This document shows positions 1 to 14,200 of a stretch of 64,000 nucleotides of DNA, piece after piece. The stretch spans positions 116,823-180,822 of the forward strand of contig JABVXU010000072.1 of assembly GCA_013365365.1 (NCBI GenBank), written 5' to 3'. Each line of letters opens with the position of its first letter. Position 1 is the stretch's first letter. The translations under genes and the position numbers were made by a program. Source of the DNA: Cruorifilaria tuberocauda (lineage: Eukaryota; Nematoda; Chromadorea; Rhabditida; Onchocercidae). The notes under the pieces are model-generated. The model was given only the letters and a program-made list of their open reading frames with translations. It searched no databases and was not told the DNA's origin.

Positions 1-1553
1 AGTAATGTTTCAACAAAATAATTTAGCAAGCCGAAATTTTGAGGAATCTCAATTTGAATAGTAATATTTTTGGAAAAGTATAAAGAATGACGTAATGTAA
101 TATTTGATTAATTAAAAATTAAAATTTAATTGAAATATTTCATTTTTAATTTATCGCAATAAAATAAATATATAAAAGATTATTTTATTGTAATTCCTTA
201 TTTGAATGACTTTAATTAGCTTAACAGTAATTGTTGAAGAAAAATGAATGAGTGCTAATTATCATACTGAAGAATAATGATTTAATCAATGTAAACTTAA
301 AATAGAAATGAAATAAAGTAAGTATAGCGAATAATTCTCGATTGTTTAATGAAATTCAAGAATGACCCAACGATGACCTAAAGAATTCAAGAATGACCCA
401 ATGATGATCTAAGATTTCGTTATTTAATGAATTTCAATCTTTCCTTTTTCCGTCTTTTAACATTTCTCAAATTTGGATTTACAAAGTTTAAAACATTCTT
501 TTTTAAACTTTCTTTAAAGTTTAAACTTTCTTTCTCATTAAAATGCCATAATATTATTATTATTATTTGTTGACATCGCAACTGTTCTCATTTAATTTAT
601 TGCTTAATTACTTTTTCTTAGTTTTATTTTCAACTATTTTCACGTATATTTTCAACTAATCGTTAGCTTGAGTTAAAAAAAAGCAACAAACAACAATATT
701 ATTCATGCTTTACTGAGTAAATTCCTGACCTCGATGCAAAGTATAAGTAAATTCGAAAAGGATGGATGAGTAACTTTCATAATTTATTATGGAAATTAAT
801 TTCATTCTAAATTTTCACTTTTTCTTTTCGTCTTCATGTAAAAATATTATTGCATACTTTTTCGTAAACTATTTCTAATCAATCCAAAATATGCAAATTA
901 AGAAAATGATCTGCAAAAAATGAAATAATTTTCATATTTTATTATGAAATGTGAAAAATTTCCTCGTCTTTCTTTCTTTAAAATCTTTTATTATTAAAAA
1001 TTTTCTGATAACCTTTGCCCCGCCCTAATACAGGAAATGAAAAAATCTAATTAAAAAAGAGTTAGCAAGCAATAAACAAAACAACACATCACAACAAATC
1101 AAACACCTACCAATGAAACAACGCATAATGCATAATTTCACGAAAAATACGAATACTTATTGAGATAGCAATTCATTACTGATATTTATTTCATTTTTGA
1201 GTATTTGATTAATCAGTACTGATATTTATTTCATATTTAAGTATTTGCTTAAATGCTAGCCGTTGTCTAACGACGAAGCAAGCATCATCCTAGTTAAAAA
1301 GCAAATTGGAATTTACTGATAATGCGAAGCATAAATCACCAGATAGTTTGTTTAACATCAATACTTTTATTCGATGAATAATAAAGTAAATGATAATGAA
1401 ATTTTTAGGATGCATTTTATATTAAATTAATTGTTAAGTTTAATTCGTCAAATGGAAAAAAGGAAAATTCCCGATAGAGGTGAGAAGCAAGCCTTTATGA
1501 TAATTATGATGATGAGGACAAACCTTTATGATAATGATGATGATGATAATTAC
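1..1553. other. No supported gene
   Basis: AT-rich DNA without a convincing ORF. It may be an intron or the 3' part of the minus-strand gene that begins at 8138. An exon-like patch on the minus strand near 1295-1230 follows a CTAG acceptor, but its phase does not fit the preceding exon. Confidence 0.5.
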
Positions 1554-4500
1554 TATGTCCAGTACTGTTTTGTTGTTTCAATCGACGACATCCTGTTTTT
1601 GAACTGCCCGATTGAGTTGTTACTGAATTGCCCATTCGCACAAAAAGCAATAAATTCTCTTATCTTTCAACAATTATTCGAATTGAATTTCGTTAAATTG
1701 AAATGGCAAAGAATTAATTTCAAATTTGAAATGGAATAGAGAGAGAATATTGTATTCAAAGAATGAATGAATAAACCCGTTCAGAGCGATGAGAAGTTTC
1801 AGCAGAAAATTCGAATTCAATTAATTTGCACGTAAAATCAGTTTTTGTTTCCTCTCTTTCTTGTTCTCTCTTTTGCTTCCTTCAAACAAATGAACAGAAA
1901 TTTCCAGGAATAATAAGATGAAATAAACAAATTGTATGCCACTGTTGTTATTACTGTTGTCGTTGTTGTTTTCCGTTTTTTCTTAAAGTTTTTTTTTCCA
2001 AGCAAAAAGATTCGAACGAAACCTAAACTGTAACATTCCTTTTGTTTCTTTGTTACTATTGTTTTGTTTTGTCGTTTACAGAAGATAAATAAATGAGTAT
2101 CGATGGTAAAAATGAAGCTTAAAAAAAATTTTTTTTTTTAAAAATATAAGCAATAACGATGCGATGCTAAGGAGAAATTTGAAGGATTGTGGAAAGAAGC
2201 ATCGGTTGAATGTGGTGAAGCTAAAAATGGGTAAATTTCGTTTTTATGATTTGAAAAAAATGAGCGCAATCGTTTCTTTTTGGCAAATTTTACTGCTTTC
2301 TTTGTTTAATAGCTAGATTATCTTAGTCAGTCAAAAATTTTTTTTCTTCATATCATAGCAAAATGTATGAGTGATAAAAAAAGATGAAAAGTGATAATTT
2401 CAGAGATTCTAAGTCGAATTTTCGACATTAAATTTGTAATAAAACAAATTTTCAGTAGCCTAATTGACATATCGATAAGTTTAAATTGCACAGATATCTT
2501 TTGCAATCGATCGAATTTTTAATTTCAAACTAATCATTTAATGTGTTATAGATATTTCACTTAAATACTTGAGTAAATACTTAAGTATCTCTACTCAGTT
2601 ACAAAAAAAAAACGATAATGAAATATTTGAAATGAGAATTTGAAATTCGCTAAAAATTTATTAAAATTATCACTTAAATAAATTCCAGAAAAATCCTCAA
2701 TAACTATAACCACTAATACAAATACAAATATACTTCATGATCATTTCAAATATAAGTTCTATTATGATAATACTACAGATTGCTTGATATGATAAGAAAT
2801 AAAAAAAGGTATGAAGATAGGAGAAATGCTGCAACAATGCCGAAAAGCTTCGTGTTTTCATTCCTTTAACTTCTTAGATTTGATGATAACACAATCATCA
2901 ATTAAACCACTCACTCTCATTCTCAGTTAGCTAGTTAGTTAGCTTCGTTTCAAATATTAGAAGGAATGGGAGGAAAAGCAGGAGGAAGAGGAGGATCCAT
3001 TCATTTCGTCTTCCAGCTAATATCTCTCTACGCCTCTTCTTCATCCCTACTACATTACATATATTTAATATTAAATAAATTTAATATATAAAATATAATT
3101 ACTTGTATATATAAAGTATAAAACATATACAGGTATACTGTATTTATATGCTAATTGATAGATAATTTTTATTTATCAATTTTTTAATTTTATTGATTTA
3201 AACTTTCTTGAATATTCGATAATGGCAAATGGCACAGAAAATTTCATATAAAAAAAATATATAAAGCATTAATTGTTTCCATTGTTATTGTTAATAAGAA
3301 TAGTGATACTTGAGGAATAATATAAATGATAATGATAATAATAATGATAATGATGATTCCAATATCATTCTAATTATTATTATATTTAATCAATTATTAT
3401 TGATGATCTGTATTTATTAATCAATCTTATTATTGTTTTTGTTACTATCATTATGCTTATCAGTTTTATACATATTATATGAAAGCTGTAATAATCATAG
3501 TTCTTATCATTATGCAAATGCTAAATTAGGATGGCATAAATTAAGGCATAGGATTAAATGGTTGTAATTTAATTTCAAATTATTTATTGACAAATAGAAG
3601 CATTTGTTTATAATAAAGGATTAAATATATGGAATAATTGCAAAATTTATGAATTAATAAGCATACTGAAAATGATTCTTGAAATCTCATGATATATCAT
3701 TAATACGACTTTATTAATTAATTTGAAATTATAAATCAATGCATATTTAATAGTTTTTATAATAAAAAAAAATTTCGTTGCATGACTTACAAAGTTTGCT
3801 TCTTTAGTCTTTCCGTTTCCTATTTTTCATTTTTACTATTTTTTTCTGATTATGAAAATTTTGAAATGGCTAATTAATTAAACAACAATTTATTTATTTA
3901 TAATAAACAATTTTTCAGGAAACACTTAAACTCAATTGCCAAGAACTAAAACACTACAAATTAAGTTAAAAGTAATTATAAGTTTATACTTTTTGGTAAC
4001 TTTATGCTCTTCTCGCTGTTATTTACTGATTTGTTTACTTATTTACAGATCATCGTTCTTGCAAATGTTACAAAGATAATATTTTTAGTGTACAATTTAA
4101 CAATAAGCAATTTTTGAGCGTAAATAACGCAAAGTAATTACCATTAATTCTTTTTAATAAAGTAAAAGTCTTTGTAAATACTTCCCTTTTCTTCTTAATA
4201 TGAAAATTTCAAAATCATTTTAATGAAATTTGAACAAATTGAATAAATTCCATTATTACTTCGTTTTTTTTTCGCTAAAAAATATTTTTCCATTAGCATA
4301 TATCGAATATCATTAATGCAATTGCTAATAATTAACAATACTTTAAGCATAATAATTACATTCGTTGTATGTCATGGAAAAATGTAAAATGTTAATGGAT
4401 GAAAACGCGAAAATGGAAGGAAATGAAAGAATGCGAGAAAATGTAAGCTTACCAAGAAAGCGTTTTAAATTAGCTAACTTTTCACTCTTTTCTTTTCTTC

Positions 4501-7500
4501 AGCTTTCTCTCATTTAAAATCAATTCATAAATGACATCTGACTGGCTTCTTTCGATATTCGATAAGAAGAAATATGGCAAAATGGATGGATGAAGTAAAG
4601 TTAACAACATCAATAATATCAACAATGCGTTAAATTACCATTCACAAATAATCTTTCGATTTTTCATAGTTTCGAAAAAAAGAAAAAGAAAGAAAGAAAG
4701 AAAGAAAAAAGAAAATGAACAAATTGTAATTCTTTAAATTTATGACGTAAGAAATTGAAATTAAAATTGTCAGGATATTTTATGATGAAATCATCTGATT
4801 GATAAAGTTGAATACGACCAATCACTTAACCTATCATATGATATCTTACAAATCAATAATGACAAAATGTTTAATTGATCTGTATGTATATGATACAAAT
4901 TTCTTCATTTAATATTAATAATGAAATTTCAATTTGAAGAAATTTAAAAAGAAATTATTTTGCTTGATATACAATATGATATTTATCAAAAAATTTTTAA
5001 ACAAATTATCAATTATTCCACTAATTTTCATCATATATTTTACTTTATATTATCATTTAAAATGTTAAAAATTTTTCGAAAAAAGAAGGAAAGTTAAAAT
5101 TTATCGAAAAAAGAAGAAAAGTTAAAATTTTTTTTTTGGATGACATTTTTAAGTGAAATCTAAAAATTTTTTAAAATAAAATTCCAACAAAAATTATAAA
5201 AAAAAACTAGAAAAAGAATAGGCTAAATTATTGAAAAGTACACTTTGAAATGTTTCACGTAAGAAAAGCATTTCAAATATATTGCTGAATTAAATCTGAT
5301 ATTATTCTCATGATAGCAAATTATTTTTACGTCAATTTTCGTAATTTCTCAAAAAATATTTATTATTTGAAACGTCCGCGTAATATATAATTAAATACTT
5401 AAATAACGCATGGTTCCATCGATTACGAATTATATTTTCCACGGAATAATAAATTACATTTTCAATAAGTTATAGCTATCTTCAGTATTATCGAATTTAT
5501 ATACATTTTATTTATGGCCTCCAAATTCTAAATTTATCGAACGATTCAAATTTTAGGTGAACATGATTATTTAACCAATCCAGTTTGAAAATAAATTTTT
5601 ATTTGTCTTCAAAAATATGATTGAAGTATTTTACAGAAAAAAAAATAGGAAAAGAGAACGAAGAAAAATTATCACAAGAAAAATTCATTAGAAGCATGAA
5701 AAGTAATTACTTTATAACTAATATTCAAAAATTTTTTAAATATTACTTTAAAATAACTGAATACTTATCTTAATTGAACTTTTATTTTGAACTTTTTGAA
5801 TAATTTGAATAATTGAACTTTCATTATCATTTTGAAGAACACTGATAAATAAATATAGTTAAGAGAAGAAACTTTATAATATAAGTAAAGGTTGGAAAAA
5901 TTGATAAAGTCATAAGATGATAGGAGTTACTCATTAATTCAGAATTTCATTACTCATACACTTATATATTATTGATCAATAAATGTATATAATACATTTA
6001 AGGTAGGTATGCTATAAACATTCGATTAGAATATTTTCTAGTATGATAAATTTAGTGAATGTAATAAAACTTGTTTATTCCTTCTTATCGTTATCAAATT
6101 ATATGCAAGAGTTAAAGTAGAAGAAATTACTGCTAATTACTGCTCGTTGAATGAATTAAACATAGCATATAGTTTAGTGGGAAAAGTTTTATGGATAAAA
6201 ATGAAATGAAATTGTTAATTGATTTCCAGCGATTGCATAAAATTAAGAAATGCTATCGATTTCATGCTAATTTGTAAACGCACTAATAAAGGTAAAGGAT
6301 AATTAAATTTATACAAATTTTAGATGACGACAGCAATGAGTATAATAAGAGTGGAAGGATTATGTACTGCCTTCGATAGCTCAATTTATCCATGGAGTTT
6401 AAGTGTCATCCTGCTTATTTTAAAAACTATCAAAAAAAAAAACGAAATTGAAATGTCACTTAGAGGAAAACAATTATCAGAACTCATAGTTATTTTTCAA
6501 AAAGTGAAATGGAAAAAAAAGTTATTCGTTAAGGAAAAAATGAAAGAATATATTTTGTTAATTTATCATTACAACAACAAAGACAGAGGGAGAGAAGGAG
6601 AAAAGTAGAGAGAGAAAAAGAAGAAAAAAAAAGGAAAGAATTGACGTGATATTGGAAATTTATAATTGAAATCCACAAAATCTTAACAAATTTTAGGTGA
6701 AAAGCTGTTAAAAACAATAACTTTCAAATTAAAAAAAAAACTCTTCAAAATGAGGAAATGATAATTTGGGAAGTGATAAGTGATAATCATTCCATGATAA
6801 CCGTTTAAATACACAATCGTATTATAATCATTTATTTATCTTATAAATGAAATGTTACAATCATTTAATATTCATTATAAATTCAATTTCAAGCTCTTTG
6901 ATATTGATTACAGGCTCTAATTCAAGTTCCTTAATGCTCTAATTATATGTTAAATTTTAAGTTTCTTCGTACTGATTATAGGCTTAATTTTAATATCCTT
7001 GATAGTGATTAGAGATTCAAATTCAAGTTCAAATGTATGCACTCTTTCTTTATTTCTTTTTCCGTTCCTTTGTAATTAAGTTTTACAACAAAAAATTCGA
7101 TTATACTTTAAAATCATTTTATAATGGAAAAAGAAGCGGAATAGGGAAAAGGTTGGAAAGAAAGACATATCATTTATTACTAATAAGTACAGTGATCGTA
7201 AAAATATTCATGAAGGTATTTTTCAAAAGAATAACTAATTCCTGAGAGGTGGAAAAGAAAAACCTGTAATAGCAGAACGTAGTAAAGCACAAAAAAAAAA
7301 GAAAACATTTACAGATATAATAGTAAAATTTGCTTTCATACGTAATTTGAAAATTGTCAATGATAATGAAATTTTTTGTAAATCTAAAAAACAGTAATAA
7401 TATAAAATAATTTCGATTAAAAAATCAAATTTAATTTCTAAATTTAATATTAATTTTGTTTTACGTTAATTTTCAACTTTCCTTTCTCTCTCGTAACAAA

Positions 7501-8138
7501 ACAAAATTTAATATAAACTCTCTGAAAAATATTAAATGGAAAAAAGAAAATGAAGTAAATGAAAACAGAAAGTACATACCATAGAACTGTTGTTGAAAAA
7601 GCATCCAGTTAGTGTTAGATTGTAACGATGATAATAAATCAGGTGATGAGAAATTGGAAGTGATAGCAGTCGTTAAAAAGTTAACAATATGTTGGGGTAA
7701 ACCAATGGTACCAAATAATGTCAAATAATTCATCCAATAAAATTGCCATTGTATTGGTGTTAATAATGTTGCTAACAGAGCAAGCCATTGATCCCAAGCT
7801 AATGAATTTAATAATTCCGGTACCAAATGATTAGCTATTGATAATGATTGTAATGGTAACGATGTGATTGTTGCTTCCGGATATTCCGAATTTGAAATTA
7901 ATTGAGAATTATCAATTCCGGCTAATTGTAAAGTGAGATAATGAAGTGCTAGTTCAATTGTTGATTGCGGAATTTGTGATTGTTGCTGTTGCAAGAAGAA
8001 ATCATTATGTCGACAGGAATTCAGGAATGAATTAGTTGGTATGGTGGAAAATGAAGTTGATGGTTGTGGATCAAATTCTTCTTCCGAACTCAGTAATTCG
8101 GCATCAACCGGATGCATAATTTGATCATCATTATCCAT
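1554..8138 (-). CDS. Gln/Asn/Ser-rich protein, 5' part of a gene (partial)
   Basis: Not recognised. Exon 1 (8138-7580) opens at an ATG in a good context (eight A's, then ATGG) and reads 186 codons to a TATG|GTATGT donor in phase 1. The protein begins acidic (residues 1-27), has a short Gln run near residue 50, then a long Leu/Ile/Gln/Asn-rich stretch with several Trp. This style is common in transcription-factor activation regions, but no DNA-binding domain is visible. Two further exons fit by phase on the same strand: 2220-2158 (acceptor CATTTTTAG, 20 codons, Ser/His/Asn-rich) and 1622-1554 (22 codons, ending in a basic segment with one Cys). Both lie in GC-richer islands and are phase 1 on both sides. 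That implies a 5.36 kb first intron. No stop exon was found, so the gene should continue past the left edge. An acceptor-like TTTCAG about 40 bases upstream of the ATG could be a trans-splice site. Exon 1 is fairly sure; exons 2 and 3 are tentative. Confidence 0.5.
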
Positions 8139-9513
8139 TTTTTTTCTTCCTTCGTTAAAACAACTAATTCGTGTAAGATTCTGAAATTCTCGATCGGAAA
8201 AAAACAATTATTTAATTGTCGGAAATGCAATTTTTTAATATTCGAATATTTTTAAAGTAAAAATTAAAAATTAAAAATTAAAATATTAGAAGCAAAGATA
8301 ATGAAACACTCATTTTATATTATTAATCATAATTTTTCATGATTTTTTGATGCAAAGATCTAAATGAAACGAAATATAAGCATTGGTAAAAAGGAAAATT
8401 AGTTTTCACTCATTTCTCGTCGTTTTTCCTGAAATTCATTATCATTATCAGGCTCGAAATTCAAGTCCATTCATTCAATTTAAGCTTATTAGATACTATT
8501 TGCAAGTTAAGTTGACCAAACTAGTAAAAGTGTCCTGAAATTGCATTATTCATTTCATATCTTTCCTTTTTTCGTTCAATCCATTTGCTATTAATAAATG
8601 ATTTAATTATTTATGAGAAACAAAGAAGTGAAAAAAGAACAATAAAGCTAAAAAGATTTCGTAAAAATAAGAATGAATGACAAAAAAAAATTTCAGATAA
8701 AGTAAGTGCCTAAATAACTTATCAAATATAATTTGCAATTCCAATTAATCCCAAAAATCGCATCAAATATTAAATCAATTCGCTCATTTGCGTGAACAGC
8801 ACTAGATTTTGAAAAAAAACTAGGCTTACTTATATCATAAATAAATTATAAAAAAACTTTTACTATTCCAAATGGGAATTAAATTTCACTGTATTGTTCA
8901 ATTGTTCACATTTAATTGATTTCAAATAATCAATTAATTGAAAATGCAAAATTTCAACTAATCACATCAATTGATCATTAATCATTCAAGTGATCAATTA
9001 ATTGGAAAATTCAACTGATCAATCAATCAAAAGATTTTTCAACAAATAACTTATCAAATATAATTTCCAAATCCAATTAATCTTAAATTATCAAAAAATT
9101 TTCCCCATTAAATATACAACTATAAACAAAATTTGTAAAAAGACCATTTAAATACGAAATTATAAAAAAATTTCTTCCATTTTCAAATCAAAATCAATGC
9201 AAAATGATAAGAAAAAATTAGAAAAAGTAGAATATTTCAAATGATTTGCTTGCTAAATTAATTAAAATTTATTCGATTTTTTCATTTTTGCAAAATCGCT
9301 CTCTCTCTCTCTCTCTCTCTCCCTCTCTCTTCTCCTTCTTCTAATCAATGCTTGATAATTTCCTAGCGAATTACCGATGAGCCAAATGAATGAAAGGAAA
9401 AAAGATGGGATGAATTGAATGAATGAAATGTAGTCCTAGAAGAGGAAGAGGTTGAAAATGCGTGCTAGGCTGTGGCGGTCCTGTTAGTGCCAACCAATCT
9501 TATCATGTCCCTT

Positions 9514-9547
<34 letters not shown>

Positions 9548-11295
9548 ACTTACCTTCTACATTTCATTTTTTTCCCTTTTCTACTTTTTGAAATACGAGA
9601 ATTTACAGGTTAGTAGTATTCATCAGTGATCAGTTTTTTAACTGATAGTTAAAAAAAAAAAAAACTTTTTTTTTCTTTTGCATTTAAATGAGATTATTTT
9701 CAATTAAAATATTTGTAAAAGTTAAAATAGAAGATTGCATTTATTCATAAGTTTCATTCCATTTCAATCAATTCAACAATATTTGTAAAATATCGTTAAA
9801 CTACTGAAGATAATACCATTGCTATGATATCTGATTTAAGGAAATGTAATATTAAAATGTTTTCCAGAAACTTCCAGAAAATATCGTCCATCTTGTGGAT
9901 AGTGAAATCAATTAAAATCCGGAACACAATGTAAAAATATCGGATTTAAAATTTCCTAAAATGTATAAGAATATAATATCTAATCAACGTCGTTGAAATG
10001 TTGGATTTGCTGGGATTAATAGTAAACTGAAATGTGAAAGGAATTTTCCGAATAATTAAAAAAATGGGAAATACTTTTTGTTCAATTTCACATTTTATTT
10101 CAATCTTTCCCAAATATCATTAATTATCAGTGATAAATGATATCAGAAATTATTAATTTTGTATGGAAAATAATTTTGTAAATATGAAATTTATTTATGC
10201 GAATTTTAAACTCACAAACTCTCTCATGCATGACAACTGAGAAGATTCCTGATCAAATAATTAATTAAATTGTTTTTTTTTTCCAATTTACATTCCAAAT
10301 TTCTCTCAACTCAGAAAGAATTTGAGCGTTAATCAATAAAACAAAACATGAAATTCAATTTTTGCATTTTCATTAAATTTTAAAGAAAGCAAATTGAATA
10401 TTAAAACCTTTTTTGTTTGCATAACAAAAATTGGAAATTAATAAGAAATATTATTTATTGATAATATTCACAGATGTAATTACTAAAGTATGATAAGTGA
10501 TAATAATGTGTTCGATAACTTTGAGAGTTTTTCTTTCAGTATTGATTCTCTGAAATTAGAATTAATGAAATGATAAAAGAAAAAAAAATTTTCCTATTAC
10601 TGAGCGAGAGTAAGTAATACTTGCTGTATCATCGGATTTTCGAAATTTCATTAATGTTCAGTTTTCATTTTACATTAACATCATAATAATCCATGCGTTT
10701 GCTACACTTACGTGAATGTCACGCCTTTTTCTGAAATCTTCAAATTGTACGATCTTCCTTTCTGTATCATTAAAAATACTTGAATTATTTTATTACTGTT
10801 ACTATGGTTATTATTACTTGCTATCAATTATCAACAATAGCGATATGATTTAATTTAAAGTTTATGATTATGCAAAAGTTTTATTGCATATATTGTGTAT
10901 AGTATAGTCTTAAGTATATTACTGCATATTATGATTTTAGTAATTTTAGAAAATGATTGTAATTTATTTAGCACATGCTAAATCATTCAAAATGTCTTTG
11001 ATTACAATAAAAATTTGTTTAGCAAAGAAGTTATTTTAGGTATAATACGAAAGGATTTATTGAATTATGATTTAATAACCATCATTTATTAGCAGTAATC
11101 AAATTTCATTATGAATGATTAACTGTAAAATTGCAACGAATGATCAGGAAAGTACCAAAACGAAGCGTTATTTTTACCCATTAGAAAAAATTCAAAAAAA
11201 GTGCCAATGTGAATTCGGAAAACAAATTCTACCAAATAAATGATAACGAGCAAAGCGAATAAATATGAGAATCCAGAAAAATCGGATGAACTGGG
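8139..11295. other. Intergenic, with CT/GA microsatellites
   Basis: No gene seen. The stretch holds two CT/GA dinucleotide runs (about 9300-9332 and 9515-9546) around a GC-richer island, and otherwise AT-rich DNA. It separates the 5' end of the Gln-rich gene from the 3' end of the Ly6-domain gene, both on the minus strand. Confidence 0.6.
9300..9560 (-). promoter_or_regulatory. Candidate promoter-proximal region with GA repeats, GATA and inverted CCAAT motif
   Basis: Two CT runs (GA runs on the minus strand) flank a GC-richer island. On the minus strand the island reads GATAAGATTGGTTGG, a GATA site directly followed by an ATTGG (inverted CCAAT) box. It lies about 1.2-1.4 kb upstream of the minus-strand start at 8138. 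Its position and composition suggest a promoter or enhancer of that gene. No TATA box or initiator could be assigned, so this is inference. Confidence 0.3.
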
Positions 11296-14200
11296 TTATT
11301 TATCAGGATCAAGCAGTGGTTTTTTTTTCTTATTGCGAAAATCTCGAAACGAATGGTACGTACCGGTCGATTGGACTGTTTGATTGCTTGTGGAAATGTT
11401 TGCAAACAGAAATGCTATATATTGTTTGTTGATTTTGAGCAAATCGTGTAAACTCTTCACCAACCCGGAACTAATTTTCTTCTCATTACACCAAAAAAAA
11501 TTTCTTTCCATAGATGTTTCAATTGTTCGTCATTATCATTATCATGATAATTAAATCAAAAATAAAAATGAACAATTATTGATTAGCAATAATTAAATTA
11601 ATAGATTAAAAAAACTGAAAACAAAAAACTTTTTTGCAATACTTGTTTTGCAGGAAAAACTTTTCTCAAATAAATATTTCAGTGATATAAGAACTGATAA
11701 TTATCCTATAAAACTAATAATTATCTTAATTATAATCTTATAAATGTTTTATGAAAAAAAGGGAAAGAATTAGACAGAGAAATTTGATTTTATCAAACTG
11801 TGATTGTTTGCATCTGCTAAATAACAGTATTATGATAATATTGATGCAACAGTGTGATAACATTATTCCCAAAACGTTATTTTATGATAAAATTGATAAT
11901 GGAAAATTGAAAGTATATAATAGCCAATTTAAAATAATTTATTTCTGTTAAATTATTCTTCTTGTTGCTATTTTCCAACGTTAATTTCTTGTCGAATGCA
12001 AAAATGTTTTGTTCATAAAATTTATTTAGGAAGTCAAGAATGATGATAATATGATGATTAATATCATGATAATAGGATACATAAGTAATAAATAATTCCT
12101 TGAAGCAATACTACTCACATAATTGTTTTCCCCCAAATTTTTTCTTTCCGCTGATGTCCTGAAAATTATTGAAAATCAATAATTCTAAATTTTATAAATT
12201 CTTTGTAGCAAAATAAAAAAACTGAAAAGAAAAATTACTTTAAATACTTTTTTCAAATTAATTAGCATAATTTTTGACAATTCAGATTGTTTACAGTTTT
12301 ATGAGTGAAATAGTGCAAGAGTTAAGTCTTGCTCTAAGCAATAAATTATAATTTCTATATTTCGGTAAGTGATTTCTACCATGGATTAGAATTGTCAGCA
12401 AAGTTTGATAATGATGTTGCACTATGTGATGAGATTGTTGCGGCTAGCAAATCCTGAAAATTAAATGGAATTTCAAATTAGTTATTTAAATAAATTACTT
12501 TAAAACTAAATTATGATTTCTGAAACTCGATGTTTAAAACAAAAACATTTTAAATTTTAGCATACGTTATTTGATTTAATTTGGTATTGTGTAGTGATCG
12601 ATGAAATTACCGATTTTGCATTTTCATTAAATTTCGAATTAATCGATGATTGGCTTTCATCAATATCACTGCAAAAAGGAAATTTAAAACTATTTTACAG
12701 ATTTTAATTTCATCGAATAAATACAGTATTGATACTATGATATTTATAGTAAACATTATTGTCGGGAATTTTTTCGAAAATACATTTCAATTATAAATGT
12801 TTAATTCTAATTTTTATACGTTGTGAGTTATTCTAAAATGTAAAATATTTTTCCCATAAATCCGCCAGGTAATCTTATCATATTTTCCCAATACGCCAGA
12901 GATTCTCATACTCCAGATAATTTCATACACCAGATATTCCCATCGTATTTACTGATAGATCCGTCAGGTATTGTCATACATCAGATATTCCGAACGCATT
13001 TACTGATAGATCCGTCGGGTATTGTCATCGTAAATTATTTACTCATCTTCAATTTTCTTGAGTTAACTTTTCGAGCAGCTCATTTTTGATCGGATCATCA
13101 AAGGTAAATTACCCATCCTTATCAATCATTAAAGATAATTTCCTCATCTTAGTAAAAACTCCTCCCCCGTTGTTTATCTATAAAAGGCTACAGTTGTAAT
13201 TCGAGAGAGTTTTCAGTGGTTGTTCTGAGTTGTTGTTGTTGTTTCTGTTTTCCAGAGTTTTCTCCAGGTATTTTCTTTTCAGTCTCAATTTCGTCCTGTC
13301 CTTTCAACATCCCGGTACTGCGCAATCTTACTACAATCCACTATACCAATCTGTCCACTTACTATTCCAAAGCTCAAACCGGCGGATTCAGTCTAATCCA
13401 ACTTTAATCAAATTTAATTTGGTCAGTGATTCTCGAACTCGAAAAAAGTCACCACAATTATATTGAATCTTTGATCATTTTCTTTCTAAAATAATCTTGC
13501 AATACTGCAATTATTATGATAATAATTGTTCATGATAACAAAAGTAGAAGGAATTTGGATAAGTTAAATTAGAATTCGAATTACAATCATATTATCATTA
13601 AAAGTAAAAAAAAAAATAAACCATTGCTAAAATAGTGATTTTATTACAGTAATAAACTTCATTGTAATTTTATCAATAATACTGTAAATCTTACAGTAAT
13701 ATCTTTTTAAATAAGAAAAAAATGAATTTTATTAGAATAATTTATAAATGATAACCTTTGAAGGAGTTTTTCAATTTGTTCCAGCAAACTATCCTTGTTG
13801 CAGTAATTTCCTAAGCATGAACAGTAAGCTTGTGAAGCATCCATTGTTCTCACACAAGTAGCCTTTCGTAGTAATATTTCATCAAATGCAATTTCATTCT
13901 CTTCAACATCCGTACTACATCTTTTTTCCAATTTGTATAATTCTAAAAAAAAAAGAAATCAATAAATTCTATTTTTAAAGCTATCCTAAGTTTTTTTAAT
14001 AAATCACAGTATAATTTAAAGAAATTCCAGTAAATAAAACTGAAAAGAAAAGAAATGTCACGATAATTTGCAAAAAATTTTTTCTTCTAAAAACGAATTA
14101 AACAAAAAATGTAATTTAATTCAATTCCTAAATTTCATTCGAATTTAAAATCTAACTTGAAATTACAATATTTTAATGATTGATTTATATTAAAAATGTC

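Noticed and set aside
2152..2300. Plus-strand exon-like frame (EKFEGLWKEASVECGEAKNG)
   Set aside because: The minus strand of the same bases fits an exon with a good acceptor and matching phase; the plus reading lacks an acceptor and start.
2940..3060. Minus-strand 37-codon frame with basic start and Leu/Phe-rich core
   Set aside because: Produced by a purine/pyrimidine-biased low-complexity stretch; no upstream stop or splice support.
6324..6608. 94-codon plus-strand ORF after a TTTTAG acceptor
   Set aside because: The first 35 codons look protein-like but the rest is Lys/Glu-rich AT-derived sequence, and the opposite strand is equally open; no partner exon.
13216..13466. Two overlapping plus-strand ORFs of 63 and 78 codons
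   Set aside because: Cys- and Phe-rich frames over a GTTGTT run in the LTR-like block; no motif or splice context.
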